This document shows, piece by piece, positions 24,200 through 36,059 of a stretch of 64,000 bases of DNA. The stretch is from Adiantum capillus-veneris (lineage: Eukaryota > Streptophyta > Polypodiopsida > Polypodiales > Pteridaceae): contig CM043958.1 in the NCBI GenBank assembly GCA_014529385.2, positions 148,148,385 to 148,212,384 on the forward strand. Reading direction: 5' to 3'. Each line of letters begins with the position of its first letter. Positions within the stretch are counted from its first letter, which is position 1. The translations under genes were made by a program, and so were the position numbers. The notes under the pieces were generated by a model. That model saw only the letters and a list, made by a program, of their open reading frames with translations, had not been told where the DNA came from and did no database searches.

Positions 24200-25060
24200 A
24201 AACACACTAGCGATGACCTTGGACGAGATCCACGATTCGAGAACCCTGCATGGCATGCATGCGACTTTAAAACAAAAAAATCAAAGGCAAAAGAGGCCTT
24301 CTACAAACAAGTACGTAGATGCTTTAATGAATTTGTTAGAGGAGTTTCAGAATGTATTTCCTTGTGATTTATTGGATGGTTTGCCACCATCTTGGAAGGT
24401 AGAACATGGTATCAATATTGTTTTAGGTTCAAAACCTATAAGTAAGAAGTGGAAAAATAGTTAACGAAATACTTTAAAAAAAGTTTTATGAGGCCTAGGT
24501 CTAGTCCATAGGCATCACTTATTCTTTTGGTTGAGGAGAAGGACAAATTTATGCAGATGTGCATAGATTAGACTCTGAATCAGATAATAATTAAGAACAA
24601 GAACCTAATACTACGTACAAATGAGTTGTTTGATCAACTCTTTGGGTCAAAGTATTTTTTAAAGATAGACCTGGGATTTGGTTATCATCAAGTTAGAATT
24701 AGACTAGAAGATGTTGAGAAAATAGTATTTAGGACCCGTTTTGGGCATTTTGAGTTCTTGGTTATGCCACTTGGGGTAATCGATCCACCAACAACATTTA
24801 TGATGCTTATGGAAAACATTTTATGTCCATACTCAGGAAAATTCATAGTAGTTCTACTCTATAGTAAATCTCAAAAAGAATAAGTCCATTTATGTTTAGT
24901 GTTCAAGCTATTGAAAGAACATAAATTATTTGCGAAGAAAAGCAAACGTGATTTCTTTAAAACCGAGATTCATTATCTAGGTCACATTATATTCGCAAAG
25001 GAAATGCGGATGGAAGTTGAGAAAGTGGAAGCTATTCTCAGGTGGCCAACACCAAAAAAT
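24200..25060 (+). pseudogene. Chromovirus reverse transcriptase, catalytic motif deleted
   Basis: The RT lead-in is at 24,330-24,464 (LLEEFQNVFPCDLLDGLPPS). The palm follows with YFLKIDLGFGYHQVRIR (motif A, about 24,655) and FGHFEFLVMPLGV, then a motif B relic (PPTTFMMLMENILCPYSGKF). Where F-x-D-D-I-L-V-Y-S-K-S is expected, the sequence is FIVVLLYSKS (24,842-24,871), so about five residues including both catalytic Asp are missing in frame. The thumb (TEIHYLGHIIF-like) can be read near 24,960-25,080. The enzyme cannot be active. Confidence 0.88.
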
Positions 25061-25199
25061 CTTAAAGAACTATAGATTTTTCTTAGTATGTTGGGGTTTT
25101 ACTGACAGTACATGAAGGAATACACAAAGATCAAAGTCCCACTGAAAAATCAGTTTAGGTCAACAAGTAAGAGTATAAGTTGGAAGTCCAATAGAAAAG

Positions 25200-25640
25200 C
25201 TTTGAAAAGCTTCAAGTGGCTATAGCACGTGCACCTATGTTGACTACAATGGATCCAAATGAGCCATTTGTCTTGGAGACATATGAAAGTAATGAGGCCA
25301 TTGGAGCCATGGTTATGCAAAAGGGACGCCCAACTGCATTTGAGAGTAAAAAGTTAGATCATGTCAAGCGTAACTACTCGGCCTACGAGTGAGAGTTACT
25401 AGCTAGAGTACATGCACTTAAAAAGTGGAGACACTATTCATATGGTGCCATTTTTGAGGTTCAAATGGACCATTAAAGTCTAAAATGGCTTTCAAGTTAG
25501 AATGAATTGAAGGGTAGAAAAGTTTGATGGACAAAGATTCTACAGGAGTTTGACCCTTATATATATTACCAAAGAGGTAAATATAACATAGTGGCGGATG
25601 CACTTAGTCACAAGCCGCAAATTAATGAATTAAGCATCAC
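25200..25640 (+). pseudogene. Chromovirus RNase H domain
   Basis: Would degrade RNA in the RNA-DNA hybrid. Blocks in order: PMLTTMDPNEPFVLETYESN (first catalytic Asp replaced by Glu in LETYES), GAMVMQKGRPTAFESKKL, NYSAYE, ELLARVHALKKWRHY, MDHXSLKWLSS and KYNIVADALS. Three or more stops interrupt it. Confidence 0.8.
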
Positions 25641-25899
25641 AACCTTCAAGAATGAGATCTTGGAGTTACTATGTGGCTTATGTGTGCATGATCCATCCTT
25701 TACAGAGGTCTAATGTGATGTGCACAATCGCACTACTTCGCAGACACAACCATCTCCCTCATCGACACATAGTGCTAGTCCAGAGAGACAAGCCTATGTG
25801 CGATGAACAAGGAAGCAAGAGTTAGTACAAAGAGAATAACTAAGACTTCTGAATATATTTTGGGGTCATAGAGCTCTAACACAGACCCTTCATCACCTT

Positions 25900-26840
25900 T
25901 TGACAATTACCACTTCAAAGGGGGGTGATAAACTTCATCGAGGGGAGAAGTATATACTAGCTACTCCATTAACGATGGGTACTTACTCTACAAGGCTAGA
26001 GTGTGCGTACCAACTATTAGTGACTTTTGGGCCTGCATCCTTAAATAAAGTCATAGTAGTCCATCTCGGGATTGAAAAGATGTATATGCACTAGTTAAAA
26101 GACAATTCTATTGGCCTATTTTGTTTGAGGACACCCAAACTTATGTGCTGAAATGCAATAAGTGTTAGGTTAGTAAACATGAATGTCTCAAGGTTTCGGG
26201 ACTACTCTATCCTTTGGAGGTTCCTAAAGGGAAATGGAAAAGCATTTCCATGGACTTCATTACCAGCTAAAATGCAATAAGTGTTAGGTCAGTTAACATG
26301 AAGGTCCTAAGGTTTGGGGACTACTCTATCCTTTGGAGGTTCCTCAAGGGAAATGGAAAAGCACTTCCATGGACTTCATTATGAGTATAGCCAAGACTAG
26401 TTGAGGGAATGACTCAATGTAAGTGGTAGTGGATAGGTTAATCAAAATGCCAAAGTTTATTGCCATGAAGAAAATTATTAAAACTCCAGAGTTGGCAAAA
26501 CTCTTTATTGAACATCTCTACAAGCTATATGGCCTACCCTCATATATAGTATCAGATAGAGATAGGATTTGAAGGGAAGTCTTCAAAAAGCTGAATACTA
26601 CTCTGAGCATGAGTACACCATATCATTCACAATATCATGGTCAAACCAAAAGGGTTAACCAAATCCTAGAGGACATGTTGCGTTCTTATGTAAGTAAGAA
26701 GCAATCTAACTAGAAAGAGGACTTACCCATTTTGGATTTTGCTTACAATAGTTCCAAACGTTCAACAACTGGTTTTACACCATTCATGTTGATGTATGGT
26801 TTCTTCTACTCAAGATCTCCTATAATTGTAGGCCTAGAAG
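25900..26840 (+). pseudogene. Chromovirus integrase core with duplication and mutated Glu
   Basis: Would insert the cDNA. The zinc-binding part shows HLGIEKMYM and KCNKC near 26,050-26,170. The core shows VVVDRLIKMPKFIAMKK (first Asp, about 26,425), LPSYIVSDRDRI (second Asp, about 26,540) and YHGQTKRVNQILEDMLRSY (about 26,633). The last block has GQTK where GQ(T/S)E is required: codon aaa at 26,648-26,650 replaces the catalytic Glu. A 119 bp tandem duplication at 26,151 shifts the frame. Confidence 0.88.
26151..26388. repeat. 119 bp tandem duplication in integrase
   Basis: The unit aaatgcaataagtgttaggt and about 99 further bases occurs at 26,151-26,269 and 26,270-26,388 with about ten differences. 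It doubles the segment encoding GLLYPLEVPKGKWKSISMDF, and because 119 is not a multiple of three it breaks the frame. Confidence 0.93.
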
Positions 26841-26929
26841 ATTCAATCTAACAAGGATTTCCGTGAAGATATGAATGATATGTTGAGGCAAAAAATGAAT
26901 GCATTTGTAGTGCACAGGATCATGAAAAG

Positions 26930-27410
26930 ATGTATGCTGATAAAGGACGAAGAAAAGTTGCCTTTGTAGAAGGTGATTTTGTATTCCTAAAGGTTTTTGC
27001 AAAGTCAAAAACCATGAAAATGGGAAAGTGCGACAAACTTCCTCCTAGATACTATGGTCCCTTCAAAGTTATTAAAAATATTGGGGATGTAGCATATAAA
27101 CTTGAGTTACTAGAGAGTTATGAAGTTCACCTTGTCGTCCATGTTAGTAAACTAAAGAAATCAATTCATGATTTGGAGAATGTAAATTCTCTAGAGAATT
27201 TGGTTGACTTGATAGAGCCACCAAAGGTATCACATGAACCAAAAAGGATTCTAGGGTATCAAGATAGACAAACCTGTCATAAAGTATACTGAGAGATACT
27301 AGGTACGTGGACAGACTTAGACAAAGAAGCGACAACTTGGGAATGTCGTAGTGCAATTTCCAAAAGATTTTTCCATGTTTTTTTTGAAGACAAAAAAACT
27401 TCAGAAGGGG
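26930..27410 (+). pseudogene. Integrase C-terminus and chromodomain-like tail
   Basis: The GPY/F module is at about 27,030-27,165 (LPPRYYGPFKVIKNIGDVAY, then KLELLESYEVHLVVHVSKLK). After HEPKRILGYQDRQ and a stop, the frame continues with EILGTWTDLDKEATTWECR, which fits the chromodomain pattern (V-K-W-x3-P-x-E-x-A-T-W-E), and FFEDKKTSEGG at the polypurine tract. Chromodomains direct chromovirus insertion to marked chromatin. Two stops are present. Confidence 0.78.
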
Positions 27411-27416
27411 GGATAA
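27403..27416 (+). other. Polypurine tract
   Basis: agaaggggggataa stands directly before the 3' LTR and is the expected plus-strand primer. Confidence 0.8.
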
Positions 27417-27667
27417 TGTCAAGTAGCCTTTCATGGTGGTGACTAGATCAACCGCCTTTTGGCCATAGAGTCAGGGAAGGTAGAGGTTTGGGAGAACGCT
27501 TGATCGTAGTGCCCGAGCAGCCGACGGATCTATGTGGACAATGACCACACTTCTGTATAGGGTCTAGGATGAGGTGCATTCCTCATTATCTTACAGCATG
27601 AGTGGTGAGCATGGTGACCTAAAATCCTTGTGGCAGAATACCTGTATTGGTATTACAACGATGTAAT
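27417..27667 (+). repeat. Chromovirus 3' LTR
   Basis: Begins tgtcaagtagcctttcatgg and ends near cgatgtaat. It aligns to 20,652-20,884 with many substitutions and about 18 extra bases, consistent with old age. Confidence 0.85.
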
Positions 27668-28796
27668 ATTTCTAAGTAGGAGATTGGTTCCTGCCAATTG
27701 CTTTAGTTCACCGTTGTGATCATCAAAATGGAATGAGCTAGTCATTTGTTGGTTTAGAGTATTAAAGTCAAATGTCAGATATGAGGTTAGATAGAAGGAA
27801 TAAAACCAGACTTTATATGACCAAATGGAAAGATAAGACATACAATTGAAGTGAACTATGAGAATAGAATTAGATGGTGGACATTGTGACAACTAGAATT
27901 GAGATATTGAGATTACCGTGTTAGAAGTACAAATGATATTTCACTGAGTGCTAGATTACAAGAAGGTACAAGAGTTCTAAAGACTTATGGATACAATAGA
28001 GCTTTGCTCAAGACCAACTGATTGAAGATAGATCTCCAAAATGAAAGTAGCGAGTCTTATTTATAGGTACCTATACCGGGTTTTGACTGATTCGGCCGTA
28101 TAGTTATCGATCGATAAATACTAGATCTACTATTGGTAATTTTAGAATGTACAAGTCACTTCTAGAGATGGTTCTTCCAACCATCTAAAACTCATGATAT
28201 ATTTTCAAGGGTATTGTACGCAAGAGTGAGTACTAACTTATGTAGGGTTTGTTTTGTGTTTGCCTCACTACAATTATAGTTCATTGTGGTGATACTAAAA
28301 TCAAAACCCTCTCGTACATTCATCACTACCCACTAATCTCTTTCCATTTTTTAATGAACAAGTCCCTCTTTCCCACTTGGTTTGACATTTTGGTGGCATG
28401 TTATCAACATCATGACTTGCAAGATATACACATACATTCTCTCTCCTTAAAATGCATGTGTCCTGATTTTATCATTTTTATTCTAGAGGCCCACGGGCTC
28501 ATTCTTGAAACAAATTAATCAAATATCAAAAGGGCATGCCATGGAAGCTTGGTAGTGGAAAGGTCGGTGTGCTTGTTCCAATATTCTACATGAAGCTAAT
28601 GTTATATTCTATTATATGGAGGAAATTAATGTGACTAATCCATGGGAAGGGAATAGGTATGGTTGGTGATGGGATCACAACCACCATCTAGGTAACAATG
28701 TTTACAAGGTTGCAAAGATATCACACTAAGTTTCTCCAATTAGTCATGTTTGAGGCAACAAGATGCTGCCTTTGAAAGAAAATGATAGGCAGGGAG
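27668..28796. other. Unassigned sequence
   Basis: No recognisable coding or structural signal. A frame at 28,249-28,518 has no known motif. Confidence 0.3.
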
Positions 28797-29012
28797 CAAG
28801 AAAAACATTTTTCCTAATCGAAGAATACAAGAGAACACTTAAAAGTAATCTGGTTTTTAGGGAAAAATTTGAAGCATATGTCGGTGTTTACACTAAAGCT
28901 TGTAAAATTTTGTCGGTTTTCTTCAAGGCAAGCTCAAAATCTAGCCAAGATTTTGCAATTTGAGCTAGTTAAAAATACACTAAGCCTAGTTTTTGGTGAA
29001 CACTTGTAGGGA
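28797..29012. repeat. Dispersed repeat shared with 54,434-54,652
   Basis: About 215 bp here align with 54,434-54,652 in the same orientation (ggtttttagg, aaatttgaagc, tgtcggt, cttgt, aaggca, aaaatacatt/aaaatacact and a closing tgcaggg/tgtaggg). Identity is perhaps 70-75% by eye. Family and coding capacity are unknown. Confidence 0.7.
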
Positions 29013-29035
29013 GAGTTGTTTGTGGGTTTTTTTTT

Positions 29036-29076
<41 letters not shown>

Positions 29077-29390
29077 ACATAGGAAATTCCTATGGTGGAT
29101 ATGGAGATAGCGTGTAGATAGTGGAATGGTCATACCAAAAAGAGTAATTTTTTCATAAATTGTACTAGGTCAAAATCTAGCCAAGATTTTGCAATTTGAG
29201 CTAGTAAAAAATACACTAAACCCTAGTTTTTGGTGAACAATTGCAGGGAGAATTTTTTGTGGGTTTTTTTTTTTGGGGGGGGGGGGGGGAGGGGGACACA
29301 TAGGCAATTCCTATGGTGGATATGGAGATAGCGCATAGATAGTGGAATGGTCATACCAAAAAGAGTATTTTTTTCATAAATTGTACCTAG
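28934..29390. repeat. 236 bp tandem duplication with poly-T/poly-G block
   Basis: Copy 1 is 28,934-29,169 and copy 2 is 29,170 to about 29,390. Each has aaaatctagccaagattttg, a T run followed by a G run, then gacacatagg and tggatatggagatagcg. Copy 1 carries T19 G29 (29,027-29,074). Copy 2 has a shorter T11 G15 plus a second G run. The unit overlaps the dispersed repeat at its left. Confidence 0.93.
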
Positions 29391-31631
29391 TGAATCTATT
29401 GACCACAAAAGGTTTGTAAGGTGTTGTTGCATTCCATAAGATGCACACAAATTACAAAGCTTTTTATAATGATGTTTTGCTAGCTACGCATCTATGTTGA
29501 AATAATCACCAATGACAATAACATTGTGGAAATTGCTAATATTTCAGGGAAGAGCAAATGAAGCATTTCAAAGAGAGAAGAGATTGGCCAAGGATGTGCA
29601 TAGTAAATTGTGGCTAATTTATGTTTTTGACCTTCTTGGTTGTGAGATCAACAAACAATATTTTGATTTTGTTGGTTTGTTTGATGGTATATGATATGTG
29701 CATGAAGGTTTCATTGCAGTAAATTGCTATTGCATGAGTTCCATTTGAAAAGACAAGTTTAAACGCATTCAATGAGATTGTTTCTCTTGCTTATAATCTT
29801 GTTTATTGCAGGCACAAGATGTCGGATGATATCAAGGGCATGTTAGCAAGAATATTTTGGGCGACGTACCTATGCAAAGATGCCATGTTTAATGATTCAG
29901 TGATCATGTGTGTTCTTTTTGCCACCATCATGTCTCTTTGCAAGCAATGCCATGATGCCTCTTGCCATAGCCGTCGAGATTCTTGCTAGACAATGCTAAC
30001 AACTTTGATATGCTTTTGTTCAAGCTTTTCAAGTAAGTATAGGCTGTTTGGGTCTTTAATTCATGAGAGGATAGTGTAAACCAAACCATAGCCATCTATG
30101 TTGCGTGGACTAAATGCAAGGCTTGTCATTGTAAAGCCTTGAGACCTATGGATGGATCTTACTAATGCAGGATGGATAATAAATTGTTTCCTTGTTACAA
30201 AAGAGCATTTTTCCTATTTGAAATCCTTGGTTGTTCTTTGCAATCTTTGTATCTTGTTTTTTTTCCCAATTTTAGGCAAATAAGATTATATCCAAATATA
30301 ATCTTTAGCATGGTTTGAAGACATTCCCATGAACTCTCCTTATGATTAAAAAGGCCATCGACACTGTTGTGATTTCTAACACACAACTCTATTGTCACAT
30401 TTAGACATAGCTGGAGTATTGCATGAAATCCACATGTTGATTGGGGAACTTATTATATTTGCATAGTCCTTCCGCAATTTAGTGACTTAATGTCAATGTC
30501 TATTTGCTTTCCTACTTAGATTCTATTAAGAATAGAAATGTAGCCAAGATTCACGTTGGCACATGGTGATCTTAAGTTCATAGCATTTTGTTATGGATTG
30601 CCAATAGCCAAAATCAATGTCTTGTAGCAAGTGTGGTTGCTCTATGAAAATCCATGCATCTTACACATGGATTATTTAATGCAAATAATCGCACATTATT
30701 ACTTCAAGGGCACTGAAGGGCTTATCACATGTGTTTGATACATCACAATTGACTATCTACCAAATCAAGGTTCTCAAACTGACCAAGGAAACTTCATAAA
30801 AAAACAACCAAGCATAGTTCTTTGTAGTGTGTTGACAACATGTTTAGCTTCTCTATTGATAACAATGTTGGTGCTGTTGTCAACAATGGTAAGTGTAAAG
30901 CCATGTAAATAGTGGTGGCCCCTATATTGAAAGTTTCTTTACCTGTGTAATCCATTAGCAAGGCAATAGGGGCATTGCCATGCTATTGGGAATCTCTAGT
31001 ACAGTGCCATAAGAGACCTTACACTATCAGCAACAAAGTCAATGTGCACCTCACAATCATTGTATCAAGATTCCAAGAGGACCATTGTATTAGCCTCAAG
31101 GAGTTCTATGAGTGGATATCAACTTTGCAAGCATTTTGCAAAATTTGAGTATCAACTCCCATGACCTTCCAAGTGACATCTTTAATTACAAGTGTTGTTT
31201 CACAGATCCAATTGTTGAGTCAGTGTCCTGATGCTTAGGAGTGCCTGTTAGGTGCGAAAAACTTCACATTTAGTGACCTGTAATTTGTATATGTAGAAAA
31301 TCGTGATTTTTTTCCACATTGCAAATTTAAGATTTTAGGGTCTAGGACTGTTTTTGACCTTGCAAGGATAGTACCTAATAAGTTTGGTGTTTGGCATTGA
31401 TTTGCTATTGGTTCTGCATGTTGATGCGTGAATGGATTATAGGGAGAATAACCAGGCTTTTTGTGGATAGAGCGCACATAGACAATTTTAATGGAGTGTA
31501 TTGTGTACAAACAAGAGATTGACAACCTCTTGGCATGCCTACATTCCCTAATCAAGTCACCTGCTTCCTGGGATTGATATTATAGTCTTGGGTATATCTC
31601 TTTATGGATATGTGATAGGTGATGATAGAGA
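29391..31631. other. Unassigned; possible decayed exons
   Basis: At 29,537 an acceptor-like atatttcag precedes GRANEAFQREKRLAKDVHSK. At 29,803-29,812 gtttattgcag precedes HKMSDDIKGMLARIFWATYL. The two could be exon relics of one host gene, but I do not recognise the protein and have no donor sites. Nothing else is readable. Confidence 0.25.
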
Positions 31632-31639
31632 CCCCCCCC

Positions 31640-31675
<36 letters not shown>

Positions 31676-31676
31676 C
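31632..31676. repeat. Poly-C tract
   Basis: About 45 bp of almost pure C with two T interruptions. Such runs are error-prone in sequencing, so the length is uncertain. Confidence 0.85.
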
Positions 31677-32299
31677 CAAAGACACTGGCATCTTTGTTGG
31701 GGAGCGGAGTACCTAAACTAGTGTGGAAACATACAAAACAAGCAGATTTTCTTGAGTTAGACTAGCTAGATAAGGTAGATTAAGAGTAGAGATCGAGGTA
31801 TCCTTGGTCTTTGTGGTTTCAAAGGTGAGTTTGTCACCATAAAACTGATAAAGAAATAGAGTAGAGTATTGAGAGTAAGTGTGAGGCTTGGTGCATAGCT
31901 TTATTGGTTATAAGAGCAACGAAGTTTGAATTAGGCTAAAAAATGCGAGAAAACGTAAATTTTAGAGTTTTGTGTAGTAAGTTGTTGATTTATATTGTTT
32001 TGTATGTTCTTTTCATTTGTCATAGGAATAGGATAAGTAGAACAATTTTGACAAGTACTCTTATCATTTTGGATCTAAATTAAGCTTGAGAAATCATCAT
32101 TACAGTTTTGAATCCAGAGTACGGTGAATGTGCAAGAAGAGAAACGTATCATTGCAAGTTGTAATTGAGGGTATATATTATATGCACATGAGTGTATGAG
32201 TGCACAACATCAAACAGAATAAGAAGTGCCTCTGTCCCAGATTATGAAGTGCCTCTATCCCAAATTTTGGCATCAAAGTATAATGGATCAAGGGATCCC

Positions 32300-33860
32300 C
32301 ATGCACCATATCACATTGTTTAAATAGGAGTTGAGAGCAGAACTTGCCACAAATTTCCACATTCAATTTGAAGGTTTTGGGTTTTGGAAGAAGGCATTGG
32401 CCTTACATGGTTCGAGCCTTTGAAAAAGGAAGACTGTGGGAACATAGAAGCGCTATTGCAAGACTTCGTGCTGTGACGTATGCGTATTCAAACCAATGCC
32501 CGGAAGAGGACACCTTAGTGCTGATAGAATCTTATTAGAAAGAGGAAAGCTATGGGTATCACCATGCATACAATCCTAGCCCAATGATCATGGAGCCGTA
32601 TGACCATGAGAATATTGCTTCATCCTCTAGTAATTCTCAGTCAAGAATAAGTAGCATATCTCAAAGTGAAGGTTTACTTTGAGTCGTGGAACACTAATGC
32701 TTGTAGCTAATCAAGGAGAGGCTAGACAAAATGCATATCCCTAGAGGCCATATGCCTAGAAATCGAGACACCAGAGAACCCTAAGACCTTGTTTCAAGTG
32801 TAAGGAGACCATTCAATGATCACCAACCAAGATAATGCTACAAACAATATCCCTAATGTGAATGGTAATGCTATGCAAGCAGTAGGAAATGCTTCGCATG
32901 GACATTGTAGTGATTGTGGACAAAAATATTTGTACCATGATTTTCCTCAGCGCCCATATAAGAAAGGAAAATCATTGGTGAACATTATAGAGGTCATACC
33001 CTCTTCAAGTGATTCAAATTCAAAAGTAAAAGTGCCATTGAAAGTGATAATGAGAGTGCAAACGAGATAGAAAGCGATAAGTGAGAAAGGTAGTGACGAC
33101 TCTAACAAATCCATGAATGTAAAGCTAGCAAGGAAGGCTACAAGAGATAGAGCTAGAGCCTAGTATCATTATAAGTTAAAGGCTATTATAGCTAAGTTTT
33201 CACAAGCTCAAGAGCACTACAACAATCAAAAAGATCTTTATAAAGTGTGATGCTAAAAGAAATACCCAAAGCTGAACAAAATTTAAGCGGATTAGAGCCA
33301 AAAGATGCTAGTTCAGGAGACTGAACAAAATTTGAGAGTGGATTAGAGCCAAAAGATGCTAGTTCAGTCTTAGTGGGTAGACAACTCAAGCCTTTGGAAG
33401 AAATTCTAAAGGTGTATGAAGCAAGAGTAGAGAACCGCCACAGTCAACAAAGCATAGAGGGATGACTTATCCTTATGTGGAGTTGAAAAACCTAAGGTTG
33501 GAGATGTATAAAAAGTTGATTGAGATTACTCAGGTGCTTATGAAACCTCCACAAGCTATGTTAGCTTAGGATATGATATACCTCAACCACCTGCAAACTC
33601 TAAAGAAGAAAACGACAAAAAGGAAGTGGATTTGAGGGACACACTTGTGCTAGAACCTGTGAAGAAAGCTGAGATTTCAGTTGACGATGAGTTTCACAAA
33701 ACGAGCTGAAATGAGAGATATGAGAAAGAAGGTAATTACGGATCCAAGATCCTTAAAAAATGGAGAAGGCGCATACATGCGGAGAAGGAGCATATGAATA
33801 AGTGGTAGAGAACACAAATGATGAATTTGTTTACCATATACCTCCTACTATGCCACAAGT
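32300..33860 (+). pseudogene. Gypsy-type gag remnant
   Basis: Plus-strand pieces resemble a gag with a decayed zinc knuckle. HCSDCGQKYLYHDFPQRPYK (32,905 on) keeps the first two Cys but has Tyr for His and Phe for the last Cys. It is followed by an acidic/Ser stretch (VIPSSSDSNSK) and a basic helix (KLARKATRDRARA, 33,121). The upstream piece at 32,344-32,538 may be its capsid region. Frames change often. With the plus-strand integrase at 38.0-39.1 kb it could belong to one element split by later insertions. Confidence 0.45.
33272..33369. repeat. About 51 bp tandem duplication
   Basis: Two copies of the segment ctgaacaaaattt plus ggattagagccaaaagatgc and tagttcag lie side by side at about 33,272 and 33,323, differing by a small indel. 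In one frame the unit codes for GLEPKDASS. Confidence 0.88.
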
Positions 33861-34148
33861 TAATGGTAATTGGCCTTAATTGAAAAAAAATGGTAGTATG
33901 TATTGATCAAAGAAACTCATGGATGCTGCATGCGAGCACTGACCTCAAAATTGAAAGACATAGAGCTATCAAAAGGGATCAACCATCCATGTTATTAGGC
34001 TAACCCACTAATCGACAAAAGCAAGTCACTAGGCATAGGTCCAATTTGGATTAGCTGAACCCTATTGGTAGCTACAAAGGCAAGACTCTAGACACACATT
34101 TAGGCATTCACATAATGATTTGAATGTAACATTCATCCTTGAGTACAC

Positions 34149-34260
34149 TGTTGGGGGTTCATCGTAGCATCGGCCTAATCGCAACCCCATCGCAACCCAC
34201 AACCAACAAAATTATCAATCTGTGGCATGATAACTCGGCTAGGGCTTAGAGGTATAAATG
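34149..34260 (+). repeat. LTR-like start related to the LTR at 56,411
   Basis: Begins tgttgggggttcatcgtagc and contains accaacaaaattatcaatc, then ggctagggctta. The LTR at 56,411 has the same order (tgttgtgggtcccatcg, gaccaacaaaattatcaatc, cggttagggcatgg). Similarity fades after about 110 bp. There is no primer site on either side, so it is a relic. Confidence 0.5.
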
Positions 34261-34745
34261 TCATTAGATGCATCAAAACAAAGGATTCAAGGGATCCTTC
34301 TACCCATCATAGAGAGAATCCATGGAAAGGGTTCCTCTATCTAATCAAACACGCAATCCTCATTATTAATCACTTTACACATAATTATGCGATTGAAATT
34401 AGCCTTCCCATCAATCACCCTAATGAAAAAGTTTAATCACACACATACACTATCATGCAATTAACTTGCCTACTCTGCATTAGTGTGACCATTTTGGCCC
34501 ATCCTCTCAATGCTACTATGCATGCACACACACTAATTACACACTTTGTAGAGAGAGAAAGAGAAGGAAGGGACAAGGAAGGCATTGCCCTCACACACCA
34601 TGGCCAATGGTGTGGATAGAAGAGATATAATTAAAAAGGGATTAGAGATCTAGAATCACACTACTACCAACAAGAGCCTAGTGGAGCTATTTGAAATTGA
34701 CCTTTTCTTGACTTCTTGGGAAGAGGAGAGCAAAATTTGAGCCTA
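34261..34745. other. Unassigned sequence
   Basis: AC-rich, no recognisable gene. It may be diverged LTR sequence continuing from 34,149. Confidence 0.3.
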
Positions 34746-35640
34746 AAATGGAGCAAGAATACAAGGAGGGGGATGAGAGAGAACACCCACACACTCACTC
34801 AAGGCAAGCTTGGTACAAAGAAAGAAAAAGGGAAACTTGTCATGTTCCTCCTCATGTTGCACTCATGGTGTGCCTGAAGCCTATTGGTTGGCCACCCAAG
34901 GGGTCCAATAATAATTTAGAAGATTTAATTAATTGTTTTTGCATTTATCAAGTCCTATCTCTCAAAGGGAAAAGGGGGAAACTTGTCCCAAGACTAGTAT
35001 TGGTGTAAGACTCCTGCTTGTGATTGGCTAGGTCTGAGGGGTCCAATGAGCTTCAAGCATGAGCTACAAGGGGGGGGGTCGACCAAAGCAAGTAGGGGGC
35101 TTGAGGGGTATACTCTCCCACACACACACACCCTCATTATGTGAAGTACAAAGTGCAAGAGCTCCCTCTCCTTCTCTAAGCAAGTAGAGAGGTTGAGAGC
35201 CTGCACCAACACTCTTGGCTATGGAATGCAAATCCAACCAAGAGCCATGCTTCAATGCTTAAACTTGCCATCTTCTCCATCTTTATTACTATGCTATTAT
35301 GTATGCTAGCAAGAGGAGTGATGATAAGTGAGTAACTAATTCTTTCTCTTATAAAATGTTTCTTCTTCGTCTGCCCTACCCTCATTCCCTGCTAGCTCTC
35401 TCCACCTTTGGAGGTGTTTGAGGTCTTGGGACTGAGGCTTGGGATAGTTAATGCTTTCTTCAAAGTTTATGTTATGCTCATGATGCATGAAGCTTTCCAT
35501 CTTCATTGCATCAGCTAGGTCACAAGGAACACAAAGATTGTATTGTAGCAAGTCTCTCTTGATGGGAGAATCATAATACAAATGCCTATTGGAGGGAGGA
35601 CCGGCTCCACACAAATCCGGTCCTCAATTGTTGTCATGTT
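34746..35640 (+). repeat. LTR relic, same family as 44,931-46,715
   Basis: Shares, in the same order, ggatgagagagaa, attggttggcca/attggatggcca, gaggggtcgcgacc/ggggtcgacc, accaagagcca, cctctcaat/ctaccctcat then gctagctctc, gtgtttgaggtcttggg and tccggtcctcaattgttgtca with the LTR at 44,931. The first about 330 bp of that LTR are absent. No internal sequence can be tied to it. Confidence 0.7.
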
Positions 35641-36059
35641 CTCTAAATTCTATCTCTTGAAAAATTATTGTTCATGCCCAGTTAATTGAATGCTATGTTT
35701 ATGTTGCTAACTTCAATTATGTTCACCTGCTATGCTCACAAAGTAAGTTCTGAAAAGTACTCTCTCTTATTTCCGCTACTCTCAAGTTAATAGGCCAATT
35801 CGATTACAGTCTATGAGCATTTAATTCTCCTCTTATTTACTCTCTTGATTAGGATCCTCTTCTTGCATGTTCTCTTGAATCCATGCCTCAATGCACAACC
35901 AAGTTTAGATCCATCGGATTGACATTATGTTCTTTAGTTTGAGCTATGCTACAACGGCCCAACATTGGCATTATTGTTGAGGATGCTTATGATGTAAAGG
36001 CAAGTGCATGTACTTTTTGAATGAACATGAGGGTGTGCTTCACTACATTGTAAGACTCA
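35641..36059. other. Unassigned sequence
   Basis: It continues to resemble 46,480-46,640 weakly (tattgttcatgcc, ctcacaaag, ttccgct) and is probably the end of the same relic. No gene. Confidence 0.35.

Larger units (their letters stand above)
20652..27667 (+). mobile_element. Ty3/gypsy chromovirus, near full length, dead
   Basis: Short LTRs of about 233 bp (20,652-20,884) and 251 bp (27,417-27,667), a tRNA-iMet primer site (20,887), a polypurine tract (27,403-27,416), and internal gag, protease, RT, RNase H, integrase and a chromodomain-like tail in the usual chromovirus order. Size (about 7 kb), short LTRs beginning TGTCA and the tail resemble the Reina-like group. The LTRs are clearly diverged, so the insertion is old. 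The RT active site is deleted, the integrase Glu is changed, and stops are frequent. Confidence 0.9.

Noticed and set aside
20647-27672. Target-site duplication of the chromovirus
   Set aside because: Flanks attat and atttc do not match well enough, and the LTR 3' end is uncertain by a few bases.
34149-34260. Complete solo LTR of the nested family
   Set aside because: Only about 110 bp at the start match; the rest is too diverged to claim a complete LTR.
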